Assembly: GCA_964552015.1 (NCBI GenBank)
Contig: CAZKFR010000008.1
Location: 16,514 to 80,513 of the forward strand
Direction: 5' to 3'
Origin: Rhodocaloribacter sp964552015
GTDB lineage: Bacteria > Bacteroidota > Rhodothermia > Rhodothermales > ISCAR-4553
DNA: 64,000 nucleotides
The notes below the pieces were generated by a model that was given only the letters and a program-made list of their open reading frames with translations, had not been told where the DNA came from and made no database searches. This document shows positions 1 to 9,349 of the stretch, piece after piece (position 1 is the first letter of the stretch; every line of letters starts with the position of its first letter). A program made the translations under genes and the position numbers.

Positions 1-831
1 TGCGTCCGTCTCCCCGAGTTCCTCCTGAATGGCCTTCATCTGCTGCCGGAGCAGGTACTCGCGCTGCTGCTGGTCCACGTCGCTCTTGACCTTAGAGCGG
101 ATCTCCTCGGAGAGCTGCAGGACCTGCAACTCGCGGGTGAGGTGCCCCATCACCAGATCGGCTCGCTCCAGCAACGAGACGCTCTCGAGCAGTTTCTGCT
201 TCTCCTCTACGTCGATCTGGAGGTTGGAGGCGATGAAGTGGATCAGGAACGTCGGAGACTCGATGTTCTGGATCGCATAGGCGGCCTCGCTGGGCAGGTT
301 GGGCGAGAGGTTGACGATCTGGATCGCCAGTTCCTTGATGGACCGGATCCGCGCATGGAGTTCGATCTGGTCGATCTCTTCGTCCTCCTGAATCGGCGAC
401 ACACGGGCCTTGAAGTAGGGCGTCGTCTGCGTGTATTCCTCGATCCGGAACCGGCGTTTGCCCTGGATGACAATGGACTTGGTGCCGTCCGGCATCTTGA
501 TCAGTTTCAGGATCGTGGCCGCCGTACCGACACGATAGAGGTCGTCCGGCGTCGGGTTCTCCACGTCCTTGCTGATCTGCGCCACGACGCCGATGAGGCG
601 ATCGCCGGAGAACGCGTCGCGGACCAGTTTGAGCGAGGCGTCCCGTCCCACGGTAATGGGCAGGACGACCCCGGGGAAGAGCACCGTGTTGCGCAACGTC
701 AGGATGGGCAGTTCCTCCGGCAGTTCGGAGGTGCTCATAGCTTTTTCTTCATCCGGCGTTGGCAGAGGGATGCTCTGCTCGGGATCTTCTTCGGTGAACC
801 AGAAGGGGTAAATATCCGTCATCATGTTCAT
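1..831 (-). CDS. lon: Lon protease, N-terminal part (runs off left edge)
   Basis: ATP-dependent cytoplasmic serine protease that degrades misfolded and regulatory proteins. Only the first 277 codons are in the window; the AAA+ ATPase and the Ser-Lys protease domain lie beyond position 1. The visible part is the LON substrate-binding domain, starting near residue 40 with ELPILTLRNTVLFPG, followed by the helical region ending QMKAIQEELGE, which normally leads into the ATPase domain. Three in-frame ATGs (831, 825, 822) compete as start; the first is given here. The acidic 35-residue leader ahead of the LON domain is typical of Bacteroidota Lon proteins. The family assignment is firm; the exact start is not. 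Confidence 0.93.
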   Translation of the reverse strand, partial: MNMMTDIYPFWFTEEDPEQSIPLPTPDEEKAMSTSELPEELPILTLRNTVLFPGVVLPITVGRDASLKLVRDAFSGDRLIGVVAQISKDVENPTPDDLYRVGTAATILKLIKMPDGTKSIVIQGKRRFRIEEYTQTTPYFKARVSPIQEDEEIDQIELHARIRSIKELAIQIVNLSPNLPSEAAYAIQNIESPTFLIHFIASNLQIDVEEKQKLLESVSLLERADLVMGHLTRELQVLQLSEEIRSKVKSDVDQQQREYLLRQQMKAIQEELGETDA

Positions 832-864
832 CTATTTGAAAAATAGGCTTCTGCGTGCCATATG

Positions 865-886
865 AAAACGGGCGGGGAGACCCGCC
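865..886 (-). terminator. Rho-independent terminator candidate downstream of the hybrid kinase
   Basis: GGCGGG (871-876) pairs with CCCGCC (881-886) around a four-base loop. Read on the minus strand the hairpin is followed closely by a TTTT run (865-868). It lies between the stop of the hybrid kinase (1015) and the lon start (831), so it would separate the two minus-strand genes. The T-run is short, so strength is uncertain. Confidence 0.5.
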
Positions 887-1014
887 TGTCAGGATGCATC
901 CATGGCTGGTTCAAAAACCAGGCCAAAGCGGGGGTGTGTGACAAGATGTCCGGCCAAAAAAGAGGTTACCTCCGGCCCGGGCATGAGGCCAGGCTCCGGC
1001 GTGCGGTGGGGACG

Positions 1015-2472
1015 TCAGGGTTGGCTCAGGAGCTGCCGCACGAGGGCATCCAGGCGGTCGATGCGGAAGGGTTTAGGCATGATGGCTGAGACCGCTTCGT
1101 CGGGCTCTCCCGGGTCGGTGTCACCTGTGAGCAGGAGGATGGGTAGGTTCGGCGCTTGCTGGCGGAGGCGCCGGGCCAGCTCGCGCCCGTTCATCTCGGG
1201 CATACCCTGGTCCGTGATCACGAGGTCGAACGGTTCACGTTGAGCGCGTTCGAGCGCCTCGGTGCCCGAGGCGGCGACCTGCACGGCATGGCCCTTCATC
1301 GTGAGGAGGCGGTTGAGGACGGTACGGAGGCCGGGCTCGTCGTCGACGACGAGGATGCGGCCGGTGCGTCCTGCGGAACGGGGGGCGTCCACACCGGGCA
1401 CCGAGAGATCGGCTTCAGCAGGGGGGAACGTCAGGGTGAAGACCGTTCCGGCGCCGGGCGTCGAGCGGACGTCGATGGTACCATCATGCTCGCGAACGAT
1501 GCCGTAGGAAACAGCCAGGCCCATCCCGCTACCCTGCTGGCCTTTCGTGGTGAACAGCGGGTCGAAAATACGCCCCTGCAGGTGCTCGGGAATGCCCGTG
1601 CCGGTGTCGGCCACCTCGACCAGCACGCCCCGTTCCGGTTCCAGCCGCGTGTGGATCCGGATCTGGCCGCCCTCGGGCATCGCCTGCACGGCATTCAGGA
1701 TCAGGTTCACCAGTACATCCCGCAACTCGGGTCCTGAACCCTGGATGGGAGGGACGGGCTGCAGGTCCAGTTCCATCTCGATGGTGATGCCCTGCAGGCG
1801 AGGTTCGTTGTTCCAGTAGGGACGGGTCAGGGTCACCACGTCCCGAATGAGAGCCGGCAGGTCGATGGGTTCGAAGGCCGTCTTTTTCTCCTGGCGAATG
1901 TACTGCTGGATTTTCCGGACGAGGGCGGCGCCGTCCAGGGCGGCCTGCTCGATCGGACGCACATGATCGTGGACGAGGGCATCGGGCACGTCCGCGGGCC
2001 AGGCGGCTCGGAGCAGCTCCAGATGCCCGAGGATGTTGCTGAGCAAGTTGTTGAAGTCGTGCGCGATGCCCATGGTCATGCGACCCAGCGTTTCCATCCG
2101 GTGCCGGAGGGTGTGGCTGCTGGTCCACGAGGTGGGTTGTGTGAGGACTTCGCCGGTGATTGTGAGGGCAAGGACTTCGGGGGAAGCCTTACCGGAGGGG
2201 CCGAAGACGGGAAGAAAATGAAGGAGGACCGGCACGGGTTGAGCGCGATCCGGGTGGGGTACGAGGAAGAGCTGGTTCGTCACCGGCGTTCCCGCGGCGG
2301 CCTCGCGCACGAGTCCGGACACCAGGTGCCGATCCGACTCCGGAAGCATCGACCAGGGATCGGACGCCTCGGAGAAGACGTGCACCCAGGGGTCATTCCG
2401 GTAGACGACGTCCCCCGAAGGCGTCAGCGTGGCCACGAGCAGTTCGGCTTCGACGGGCGGGAAAGCTTCCAT
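1015..2472 (-). CDS. Hybrid sensor histidine kinase with C-terminal receiver
   Basis: Soluble two-component kinase of 485 residues. Residues 1-110 look like a PAS-type sensor. The phospho-acceptor is His138 in the motif GIAHDFNNLL, which is typical of NtrB-like/hybrid kinases. The ATPase domain follows, with N-box NLILNAVQAM, G1 DTGTGIP and G2 GSGMGLAVS. From about residue 370 there is a receiver domain (ILVVDDEPG) with the phospho-Asp in VITDQGMPEMNG. There is no transmembrane segment, so it should sense a cytoplasmic signal. No partner response regulator with an output domain is adjacent. It is divergent from the cystathionine beta-synthase gene. The signal and target are unknown. Confidence 0.9.
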   Translation of the reverse strand: MEAFPPVEAELLVATLTPSGDVVYRNDPWVHVFSEASDPWSMLPESDRHLVSGLVREAAAGTPVTNQLFLVPHPDRAQPVPVLLHFLPVFGPSGKASPEVLALTITGEVLTQPTSWTSSHTLRHRMETLGRMTMGIAHDFNNLLSNILGHLELLRAAWPADVPDALVHDHVRPIEQAALDGAALVRKIQQYIRQEKKTAFEPIDLPALIRDVVTLTRPYWNNEPRLQGITIEMELDLQPVPPIQGSGPELRDVLVNLILNAVQAMPEGGQIRIHTRLEPERGVLVEVADTGTGIPEHLQGRIFDPLFTTKGQQGSGMGLAVSYGIVREHDGTIDVRSTPGAGTVFTLTFPPAEADLSVPGVDAPRSAGRTGRILVVDDEPGLRTVLNRLLTMKGHAVQVAASGTEALERAQREPFDLVITDQGMPEMNGRELARRLRQQAPNLPILLLTGDTDPGEPDEAVSAIMPKPFRIDRLDALVRQLLSQP

Positions 2473-2781
2473 GGTGTTACCGTTACGGCCGGCAGGGTGC
2501 CGTGCGTCAGGGGCTGGAACAGGGTACGGGCGTGTATGTATCCCCGTTGAATTACGACGTGGCGGCTGGCCTCCGGTGGGGCCGGGATGTAATTTTCCGG
2601 GCTAAGGGCGACCAACGGCAGGCAGGGCGTCCGGGGCGATCCCCTGCATGGCGCGCTCCGGAGGTTTCATCACGGGGCCGTGCCATTTTTGATGGCGCAG
2701 GACGGTGCGACAGGGTGATGGGCTCGTACCCGGGAAGGGGCCCGGGGCAATATAACCACTTTTGACGTAAGAGGAAGGTAC
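2473..2781. promoter_or_regulatory. Divergent intergenic region between hybrid kinase and cystathionine beta-synthase
   Basis: About 310 bases with no convincing gene. It must carry the promoters of both flanking genes. Visible structure: a hairpin GCCAT-TTTTG-ATGGC (2682-2696), a GC-rich hairpin CCCGGG-AAGGGG-CCCGGG (2729-2746), and a purine-rich ribosome-binding stretch GAGGAAGG about five bases before the ATG at 2782. I compared it by eye with SAM-I and SAH riboswitch cores and saw no match. Confidence 0.4.
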
Positions 2782-4194
2782 ATGTGGTACGCTAACATTC
2801 TGGAGGCGATTGGTAAAACGCCGCTGGTGCAGATTCACCGCATAGCGAAGGGATTGCCGTGTACCGTGCTGGCGAAGGTCGAGTTTTTCAATCCGGGCGG
2901 CTCGGTCAAGGACCGTATCGGCATCAGCATGATCGAGGCGGCCGAACGGGAAGGCAGGCTCAAGCCGGGCGGGACGATCATCGAGGGCACGAGTGGCAAT
3001 ACGGGTGCGGGCCTGGCGCTGGCCGCCATCGCACGGGGCTATCGCTGCATCTTTACCACCACCGACAAGCAAAGCCAGGAGAAGCTCGACGTGCTCCGCG
3101 CCCTGGGGGCCGAAGTGATCGTGTGTCCCACCAACGTCGCCCCGGAGGACCCGCGTTCCTACTATTCGGTGGCGCGTCGTCTGGCGGAGGAGATCCCCAA
3201 CTCGGTGTACCTCAACCAGTATGACAACCCGGCCAATGCGGAAGCCCACTACCGTACGACCGGCCCCGAGATCTGGGCTGACACGGAGGGACGCGTCTCC
3301 CACCTGATCGCCGGGGCCGGCACGGGGGGCACGATCTCGGGCACGGCGCGTTTCCTCAAGGAGAAAAAGCCGGACCTCCAGGTCATCGGCGTCGATCCCT
3401 ACGGCTCGGTCTACTACAAGTATTTCCATGAAGGCGTCTTCGACGAAGACGAGATCCACCCCTATCTCACCGAGGGTGTCGGGGAGGATATCCTGGCCGG
3501 CAACATGGATTTCGGGCTGGTCGATGATTTTGTGCGTGTCTCGGACCGCGATGCCATGCTCATGACGCGTCGTCTGGCTCGTGAGGAAGGGCTGTTCGTC
3601 GGTCAGTCGAGCGGGATGGCGATGGCCGGGGCGATCGCCTGGCTGCAGGCTCACCGGGACCGCCTCACGCCGGATGATGTGGTGGTGGTGATTCTGCCCG
3701 ACTCCGGGTTCCGCTACCTCTCGAAGACGTACAATGACACCTGGATGCGAAACCACGGTTTCCTCCCGGAGCGCACCGAGGTGACGGTGGAAGAGATTCT
3801 ACGCGCCCGGCGGGCCCCTGCGCCGCTGGTGGCCGTCGGTCCGGACGAGACGCTGGCCGACGCCATTCGCCTGATGACGGAGCACGGTATCTCGCAGATG
3901 CCGGTCCTCGAAGGGGAGGAGGTCGTGGGCCGCGTCTCGGAAAACGGTATCCTCAACCGGCTGATCGAAAACCCGGCGGCTCGCGAGGAGTCCATCCGTA
4001 CGGTGATGGATGCACCCATGCCGGTCGTCCCTCCCTCGCTTCATCTCGACCTGCTCTCGACGTACCTCGATCAGGGAGGCGGGGCCGTCCTCGTACACCG
4101 GCCCGAGAGCACGGGGTATGAGATCATCACACGGAGCGACCTGATCAACGTGCTGGCTGCCCCGGCCCGGAACGGAACGGGGCGGCACGGGTAA
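2782..4194 (+). CDS. cbs: Cystathionine beta-synthase (PLP enzyme with CBS-domain pair)
   Basis: Condenses serine (or O-acetylserine) with homocysteine to cystathionine in reverse transsulfuration. 470 residues: the fold-type II PLP domain spans about 1-330 and the paired CBS (Bateman) module about 340-460. The PLP lysine is Lys43 in NPGGSVKDR; the substrate loop is EGTSGNTG and the phosphate-binding loop GAGTGGTISG. The C-terminal CBS pair distinguishes it from cysteine synthases, which are about 310 residues long. There is no N-terminal haem domain, as expected for a bacterial enzyme. A good ribosome-binding site precedes the ATG. An O-acetylserine-dependent activity cannot be excluded from sequence. 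Confidence 0.9.
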   Translation: MWYANILEAIGKTPLVQIHRIAKGLPCTVLAKVEFFNPGGSVKDRIGISMIEAAEREGRLKPGGTIIEGTSGNTGAGLALAAIARGYRCIFTTTDKQSQEKLDVLRALGAEVIVCPTNVAPEDPRSYYSVARRLAEEIPNSVYLNQYDNPANAEAHYRTTGPEIWADTEGRVSHLIAGAGTGGTISGTARFLKEKKPDLQVIGVDPYGSVYYKYFHEGVFDEDEIHPYLTEGVGEDILAGNMDFGLVDDFVRVSDRDAMLMTRRLAREEGLFVGQSSGMAMAGAIAWLQAHRDRLTPDDVVVVILPDSGFRYLSKTYNDTWMRNHGFLPERTEVTVEEILRARRAPAPLVAVGPDETLADAIRLMTEHGISQMPVLEGEEVVGRVSENGILNRLIENPAAREESIRTVMDAPMPVVPPSLHLDLLSTYLDQGGGAVLVHRPESTGYEIITRSDLINVLAAPARNGTGRHG

Positions 4195-4236
4195 GCCCGC
4201 CTCCTTTCCCTCCAGCCTTCAGAGCGAGAGCATCGC

Positions 4237-4554
4237 ATGAACGAACCCGATAACCTCCAGGGGTCGGCGCACCTCGATATCGAACTGAGTAACGAGGTGG
4301 CCGAAGGCGTCTACGCCAACCTGGTCATGATTGCCCATTCGTCCGAGGAGTTCATCCTCGACTTCATCCGGATCATGCCGGGGGTGCCGAAGGCCCGGGT
4401 GAAGAGCCGGATCATCATCACGCCCTCGCATGCGAAGCGCCTCCTGCATGCCCTGGCGGAGAACATCGACAAGTACGAGCAGGCGCACGGGGAGATTGCC
4501 GAGCACGGGGGCCTGCCGGCCATGCGGTTCGGGGTGCCCGGGGGCGAGGCCTGA
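4237..4554 (+). CDS. DUF3467 family protein
   Basis: A 105-residue cytoplasmic protein of the DUF3467 family, found widely in Bacteroidota and other bacteria with no established function. Recognisable features are the EGVYANLVMIAHSSEEF segment, an FIRIMPG turn, and the conserved SRIIITPSHAKRLLHAL helix. It follows the cystathionine beta-synthase gene by 42 bases on the same strand and may be cotranscribed. It converges with hemL, whose stop codon is only 11 bases away. No transmembrane segment or signal peptide. Confidence 0.85.
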   Translation: MNEPDNLQGSAHLDIELSNEVAEGVYANLVMIAHSSEEFILDFIRIMPGVPKARVKSRIIITPSHAKRLLHALAENIDKYEQAHGEIAEHGGLPAMRFGVPGGEA

Positions 4555-4565
4555 GTCCGGCGGCG

Positions 4566-5867
4566 TCAGGCAAGCCGGCGGAAAGCGCGCCGGGCTGCCG
4601 TCAACGTGGCGTCGAGGTCGGCGTCCGTGTGGGCGGCTGAGAGGAAGCAGGCCTCGAACTGAGACGGGGGCAGGTAGACCCCCTCGTCGAGCATGGCGCG
4701 GAAGAAGCGGGCATAGCGGTCGGTATCGGCCGAGGCGGCCGTGGCCCAGTCGGTCACCGGGGTGTCGGTGAAAAACAGGGTGAACATGGTCCCGACGCTG
4801 GCAATGTGGACGGGGAGGCCGGCCTCCCGGGCGGCGTCGGCCAAACCTTCGGCCAGGCGTGCGGTCCGTTCGGCGATGCCGTCCCAGAGGCCGGGCGTCG
4901 TGAGGGCGTCGAGGGTAGCCAGCCCGGCGGCCATCGCAAGCGGGTTGCCGGAGAGGGTGCCCGCCTGGTAGACCGGTCCGGCAGGGGCTACCATCTCCAT
5001 GATGTCACGCCGCCCGCCGTAGGCCCCGACGGGTAATCCCCCGCCGATGACCTTGCCCAGGGCCGTCAGGTCGGGGGCAACGCCGTAGCGGGTCTGGGCG
5101 CCGCCGGGGTGCACGCGGAAGCCGGTCATGACTTCGTCGAAGATCAGGAGGGCACCGTGCTCGTGGGTGAGGGCACGTAGCCCTTCGAGGAAGTCCGGCC
5201 TGGGAAGGACCACGCCCATGTTGCCGGCCACGGGTTCCAGGATCACTGCGGCGATCTGGTCAGGGAAGCGCTCGAAGAGGCCGGCGACGGCGTCGAGGTT
5301 ATTGAACGGGGCCAGGAGGGTGTCCGCTACGGCAGCGGCCGGTACACCGGGCGAGTCGGGCAGGCCGAGCGTCGCCACGCCCGAGCCGGCCTGCACCAGC
5401 AGCATGTCGGCATGGCCGTGGTAGTTGCCCCGGAACTTGACGATCTTGTCGCGGCCCGTGTAGGCCCGCGCGAGGCGAAGCACACTCATCGTTGCCTCAG
5501 TACCGGAGTTGACGAAGCGGATCATCTCGATGCCGGGCATGAAATGCATCACCCGGCGGGCCAGGTCGAGTTCGAGGGGGCTGGGGGCGCCGAAACTGGT
5601 GCCCCGGCGGGAGGTCCGTTCGATGGCGGAGACGACGGGTTCCGGGGCGTGGCCCAGGATCAGCGGCCCGAAGGAGAGGACATAGTCGATGTAGCGGTTT
5701 CCGTCCACGTCGACGAGGTACGGCCCTTCGCCGCGCTCGATGAACAGAGGCTGGCCGCCAACGGCTTTGAAGGCGCGTGCCGGTGAGTCGACGCCGCCCG
5801 GCAGAAGCCGGCAGGCTTCTTCGTACAGGGCGACGGAGTGATCGATGGTCAGGTTGAGAGAGGACAT
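4566..5867 (-). CDS. hemL: Glutamate-1-semialdehyde 2,1-aminomutase
   Basis: PLP enzyme that converts glutamate-1-semialdehyde to 5-aminolevulinate, the second step of the C5 route. 433 residues, normal for the family. Visible motifs: GGVDSPARAF near residue 24, the GNYHGHADM segment, the FDEVMTGFR Asp-containing motif and the PLP lysine Lys272 in LGKVIGGGLPVGAYGG. The start at 5867 (MSSLNLT) was chosen because upstream sequence is the reading-frame shadow of the protoporphyrinogen-oxidase-like gene, whose stop is at 5872-5874. It is the last gene of the nine-gene haem operon and works with HemA at the other end. Confidence 0.96.
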   Translation of the reverse strand: MSSLNLTIDHSVALYEEACRLLPGGVDSPARAFKAVGGQPLFIERGEGPYLVDVDGNRYIDYVLSFGPLILGHAPEPVVSAIERTSRRGTSFGAPSPLELDLARRVMHFMPGIEMIRFVNSGTEATMSVLRLARAYTGRDKIVKFRGNYHGHADMLLVQAGSGVATLGLPDSPGVPAAAVADTLLAPFNNLDAVAGLFERFPDQIAAVILEPVAGNMGVVLPRPDFLEGLRALTHEHGALLIFDEVMTGFRVHPGGAQTRYGVAPDLTALGKVIGGGLPVGAYGGRRDIMEMVAPAGPVYQAGTLSGNPLAMAAGLATLDALTTPGLWDGIAERTARLAEGLADAAREAGLPVHIASVGTMFTLFFTDTPVTDWATAASADTDRYARFFRAMLDEGVYLPPSQFEACFLSAAHTDADLDATLTAARRAFRRLA

Positions 5868-5871
5868 GGGA

Positions 5872-7266
5872 TCAGCCTTTCGTAAGATCCATGACGATGT
5901 GGTCGACGGCCCGCTCGGCATCCCGGATGCTGTCCGGTATGCCCACGCCTCGGAACGCCGCCCCGGCCAGGTGGAGCCCGGGCCATTGTCTGCGGAGTTG
6001 CTCGATGCGTTCGATCCGTTCGGGGTGGCCGAGGACGTAGAGCGGCATGGCACGCCGCCACCGGTACAGACGGTGCAGGAGCGGCGGCGCCGTGACGCCC
6101 AGGGTGCGCCGCAGTTCTTCCCGCGCCAGGGCGAGCAGTTCGGCGTCGGACCGGTCGAACAGGGTTTCGTCGTCCGTCCGGCCCAGGAAGAGGCGAAAAA
6201 GGGTGTGGCCTTCGGGGGCACGTCCCGGCAGCTTCGAGGAAGCCCAGGTGCAGGCGAGTACGGACGAGGCCTCCCGGCGGGGGACGATGTAGCCGTATCC
6301 GTCGAGCGGATGCGGCACGTCCTCCCGGCGAAAGGCAACCGAGAGCGTGATGGTCGAGCCGTACGGGATGGAAGCGAGTTCGCCGGCCAGGTCCGGTGCG
6401 AACGACGCCACCAGTCGCGCTGAGACGTACGCCGGGGTCGTCAGCAGGACGGTGTCGGCCTTCAGGATCGTTTGCCCGGCACGTACCCGGTAGCCCTGCC
6501 CGGCCGGTTCTACGCTGTCGACCGCCTGGCCGGTTACGATGCGGACGTTCGTGAGGGCTGCCGTCAGGGCGTGCGGCAGGGTGCCCATCCCCTCGTCGAA
6601 GGAGAGAAAGGCAGGGCCTGAAGCCGTCGACGAGGCTTCGCGGAGCAGGCCACGGATCAGGCTCCCATGGCGGCGTTCGAGGGTGCGAAGCTGGGGGAAG
6701 GTGGCCTGAAGGCTCAGCATGTCGCCGCCCCCTCCGTAGATGCCGCCGAGGAGGGGATCGACGAGGCGCTCGTAGGCCTCGTGGCCGAGGCGGCGGCTGA
6801 TGAATGCGGCGATGGTCTCGTCGTCCGTGTTCCGACGGGGCGGCAGGACCAGGTCGAGTCCCAGGCGGAGCTTGCCGCAGAGCGAGAGCAGAGGGCTGGC
6901 GAGGAGGGGCCGAAGACGGGTCGGTACCAGGCCGCTCAGGCCTTCCGGCAGCGGGATGAGCCGGTCGCCGTGCCGGAGATAACTGCGCCGGTGCTCGGGC
7001 CGGGTGGGCCGGAGCCGGTCCGCCAGGCCCAGGTCGCGGCAGAGATCCAGCGCGGCCGGCTTCCGGGCGAGGAAAATGTCGGGGCCGGCCTCGATGAGGA
7101 AGCCGCCGATCCGCTCGGTGCGGAGCTTGCCGCCCGGGGTGGCATCGCGCTCGAAGAGGTGCACCTCGAACGGGGCCCCCGTGCGGTGGGCGTGGGCCTG
7201 GAGGCGGTAGGCCGCCGTCAGCCCCGTGATGCCCCCCCCCACGATGACGATGCGAAACGGATTCAT
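5872..7266 (-). CDS. cgoX: Coproporphyrinogen III oxidase CgoX / protoporphyrinogen oxidase-type flavoenzyme
   Basis: FAD-dependent oxygen-using oxidase of the HemY/HemG family, 464 residues. The N-terminal dinucleotide-binding motif VIVGGGITGLTAAYRL is at about residue 8, followed by HLFERDATPGGKLRT; the C-terminal GVGIPDSIRDAERA segment contacts FAD. Sequence alone does not separate protoporphyrinogen from coproporphyrinogen oxidase. Because the same operon encodes a coprohaem decarboxylase and a Tyr-type ferrochelatase, oxidation of coproporphyrinogen III to coproporphyrin III is the likely reaction (inference). A GTG at 7278 is an alternative start adding four residues; it begins one base after the ferrochelatase stop, consistent with translational coupling. 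Confidence 0.9.
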   Translation of the reverse strand: MNPFRIVIVGGGITGLTAAYRLQAHAHRTGAPFEVHLFERDATPGGKLRTERIGGFLIEAGPDIFLARKPAALDLCRDLGLADRLRPTRPEHRRSYLRHGDRLIPLPEGLSGLVPTRLRPLLASPLLSLCGKLRLGLDLVLPPRRNTDDETIAAFISRRLGHEAYERLVDPLLGGIYGGGGDMLSLQATFPQLRTLERRHGSLIRGLLREASSTASGPAFLSFDEGMGTLPHALTAALTNVRIVTGQAVDSVEPAGQGYRVRAGQTILKADTVLLTTPAYVSARLVASFAPDLAGELASIPYGSTITLSVAFRREDVPHPLDGYGYIVPRREASSVLACTWASSKLPGRAPEGHTLFRLFLGRTDDETLFDRSDAELLALAREELRRTLGVTAPPLLHRLYRWRRAMPLYVLGHPERIERIEQLRRQWPGLHLAGAAFRGVGIPDSIRDAERAVDHIVMDLTKG

Positions 7267-7279
7267 GGAACGGGCCACG

Positions 7280-8245
7280 TCAGGACGCCACGGGTTCGAC
7301 GCCGGCCAGCCATCCCGCCGCCGCCGCTCGTTCGCGGACGAGATCGGCCAGCTGCCGGATAAAAACGGGATCGTCGTTCAGCGCGGGCGGCCGCTCGAGC
7401 CGCATCCCATGCTCCCGGGCCACCTCCTGAGCCTGTATGTCGATGTCGTAGAGGATCTCGACGTGGTCGCTGACGAAACCCACCGGCACGCTGAGCACGT
7501 TTCGGATGCCTCGTGCCGCCAGGGCCGGCAGGTGCTCCTCGAGTTGCGGTCCGAGCCAGGGCTCGGGGCTGCGGCCGGCGGACTGGTAGCTCCAGGTCCA
7601 GCGGTCTTCGGGCAGCCCTACCCGTTCGGCCACGAGGCGTGCCGTCTCGCGGAGCTGCCGGTCGTAGGGGTCGCCCGTCTTCAGGATACGCACGGGCAGG
7701 CTGTGCGCGCTGAAGACCACGTGTACGGTCGCCCGTTCGCTCTCGGGCCAGCGGGACAGACCCTCCTCGACGCGCCGGGCCAGCGCCTCGATCAGCCCGG
7801 GCGCGTCGTGGTAACTCTCGATGTGGACGAAGTCGATGTGTCCCCGGTACATCGCCATCCCGTCAGCGATCTTTTGCTGGTACTTCGCCACCGAGAGCCG
7901 GCTGAAATGGGGAGCCAGCACCAGGCTCACGGCCCGGCGGATCCCGTCCTCGATCATCTGCCCGACGGTCTCCTCGATCCACGGGGCCCAGTGCCGCATC
8001 CCCAGGTAGCCGCGGTATACGGGCGTCTCCTCATTCAGTACCGCGAGCACCGCATCGGCCTGCCGGCGCGTGATCTCCAGCAGCGGCGAGCGACCGCCGA
8101 TCCGGCGGTAGTTGTGCGTGATTTCTTCGAGCACCTCGGGGGAGGTCGGTCGGCCCCGGCGGATGTCGGCCAGGTAGCCCGGGATCTCCTCCAGGCTGTT
8201 CGGCCCGCCATAGGCCATGATCAGGACACCGATCGGTTCGGTCAT
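7280..8245 (-). CDS. cpfC: Coproporphyrin ferrochelatase
   Basis: Inserts Fe2+ into coproporphyrin III (or protoporphyrin IX). 321 residues. The active-site pair is His181 in FSAHSLP and Glu263 in GFVSDHVEILYD. The N-terminus reads IMAYGGP with Tyr12, the position of the iron-ligand Tyr13 of Bacillus subtilis CpfC; protoporphyrin-type ferrochelatases usually have a non-Tyr residue there. This, plus the neighbouring coprohaem decarboxylase, supports the coproporphyrin form. No Fe-S cluster cysteines are seen. It is 21 bases after hemE and one base before the possible GTG start of cgoX. It differs clearly from the ferrochelatase fragment at 14590-14994. Confidence 0.92.
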   Translation of the reverse strand: MTEPIGVLIMAYGGPNSLEEIPGYLADIRRGRPTSPEVLEEITHNYRRIGGRSPLLEITRRQADAVLAVLNEETPVYRGYLGMRHWAPWIEETVGQMIEDGIRRAVSLVLAPHFSRLSVAKYQQKIADGMAMYRGHIDFVHIESYHDAPGLIEALARRVEEGLSRWPESERATVHVVFSAHSLPVRILKTGDPYDRQLRETARLVAERVGLPEDRWTWSYQSAGRSPEPWLGPQLEEHLPALAARGIRNVLSVPVGFVSDHVEILYDIDIQAQEVAREHGMRLERPPALNDDPVFIRQLADLVRERAAAAGWLAGVEPVAS

Positions 8246-8266
8246 GGGTCGGGTAGATGGATTCGG

Positions 8267-9349
8267 TCAGGATTGCGCTGTCGAGACGGCCGCCTCGGCC
8301 CTCGGGGCCGGTCGAGCCGTGCGCTCGTGGACGTAGTCGACCAGGCGACGGACGTTCTCGACGGGCGTTTCGGGGAGGATGCCGTGACCCAGGTTGAAGA
8401 TGTGGCCGGGGCGCCCGGCGGCACGGTCCAGCACGTCGTCGATGTGCGCCTTGAGCTCGCGCCAGGGGCCGAACAGGGCGACGGGATCGAGGTTGCCCAT
8501 GACGGCACGTCCGGGACCGATGCGCTGCCAGGCGGCGTCGAGCGGCTGCCGCCAGTCGATCCCGACGACCGTACCGCCGCAGGCAGCCACCGTCTCGATG
8601 AACCCGCCGGTGCCGGTGCTGAAATGGATCGTGGGCACCCCGGCCCACTCCAGGCGCTCGAACAGGTCGCGGTTGTACGGCGCGACGAAACGCCCGTAAT
8701 CCGCCGGAGAAAGGGCGCCGGCCCACGAGTCGAACACCTGCAGGGTATCGGCTCCAGCCCGCGCCTGGGCCAGCAGGAAATCCGCAACGACCGTGACGAG
8801 CTTGTCCATGAGCCGGCGCCACGCGGCAGGCTCCCGGTACATGAGCGTCTTGGTCTTGACGTAGTGCTTCGTCCCGCCGCCCTCGATGGCATAGCTCGCC
8901 AGGGTGAAGGGTGCCCCGGCAAACCCGATGAGAGGGATACCCCGGCCCGCCAGCTCCGCCTTCACGAGCCGGATGGCCTCCAGCGTGCCGACCATGGTTT
9001 CCTCGGCCGGGGGTGTCGCCAGCAGGTCGATGTCCCGCGTGGTCGTGATGGGGTTGTCGAAGCGGGGGCCGTGACCGGCTTCATACCGCAGCTTCAGACC
9101 CATCCCGGTGAGTGGGGGCAGGATGTCGGAAAAGATGATGGCCGCGTCCAGGTCGAACGCGTTCAGGGGCTGGAGCGTGATCTCGGCGGCGAGCTCGGGG
9201 TTGTGGATGACCTCGAGCATGCTGTGGCGTGCCCGGATGGCGCGGTACTCGGGCATGTAACGGCCGGCCTGCCGCATGAGCCACACCGGCGTGGCGTCTA
9301 CCGGTTCACGCCGGCAGGCGCGGAGGAATCGGTCGGGACGAGAAGACAT
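8267..9349 (-). CDS. hemE: Uroporphyrinogen decarboxylase
   Basis: Decarboxylates the four acetate side chains of uroporphyrinogen III to give coproporphyrinogen III; cofactor-free cytoplasmic enzyme. 360 residues. The signature near the N-terminus is WLMRQAGRYMPEYR, with the substrate-binding arginines, and the second signature is GFAGAPFTLASYAIEGG. The catalytic Asp lies in IIFSDILPPL and the conserved His near the C-terminus in FNLGHGILPETP. ATG 9349 (MSSRPDRF) was preferred because residues encoded upstream of it are Arg-rich and unlike the family. It follows chdC after 77 bases. Confidence 0.96.
   Translation of the reverse strand: MSSRPDRFLRACRREPVDATPVWLMRQAGRYMPEYRAIRARHSMLEVIHNPELAAEITLQPLNAFDLDAAIIFSDILPPLTGMGLKLRYEAGHGPRFDNPITTTRDIDLLATPPAEETMVGTLEAIRLVKAELAGRGIPLIGFAGAPFTLASYAIEGGGTKHYVKTKTLMYREPAAWRRLMDKLVTVVADFLLAQARAGADTLQVFDSWAGALSPADYGRFVAPYNRDLFERLEWAGVPTIHFSTGTGGFIETVAACGGTVVGIDWRQPLDAAWQRIGPGRAVMGNLDPVALFGPWRELKAHIDDVLDRAAGRPGHIFNLGHGILPETPVENVRRLVDYVHERTARPAPRAEAAVSTAQS

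Noticed and set aside
2473..2781. SAM or SAH riboswitch upstream of cystathionine beta-synthase
   Set aside because: Considered because of the gene's function; the hairpins present do not match the conserved core sequences I know.
2602..3756. 384-codon minus-strand open frame
   Set aside because: Antisense shadow of the cystathionine beta-synthase gene, with His- and Asp-rich low-complexity composition.
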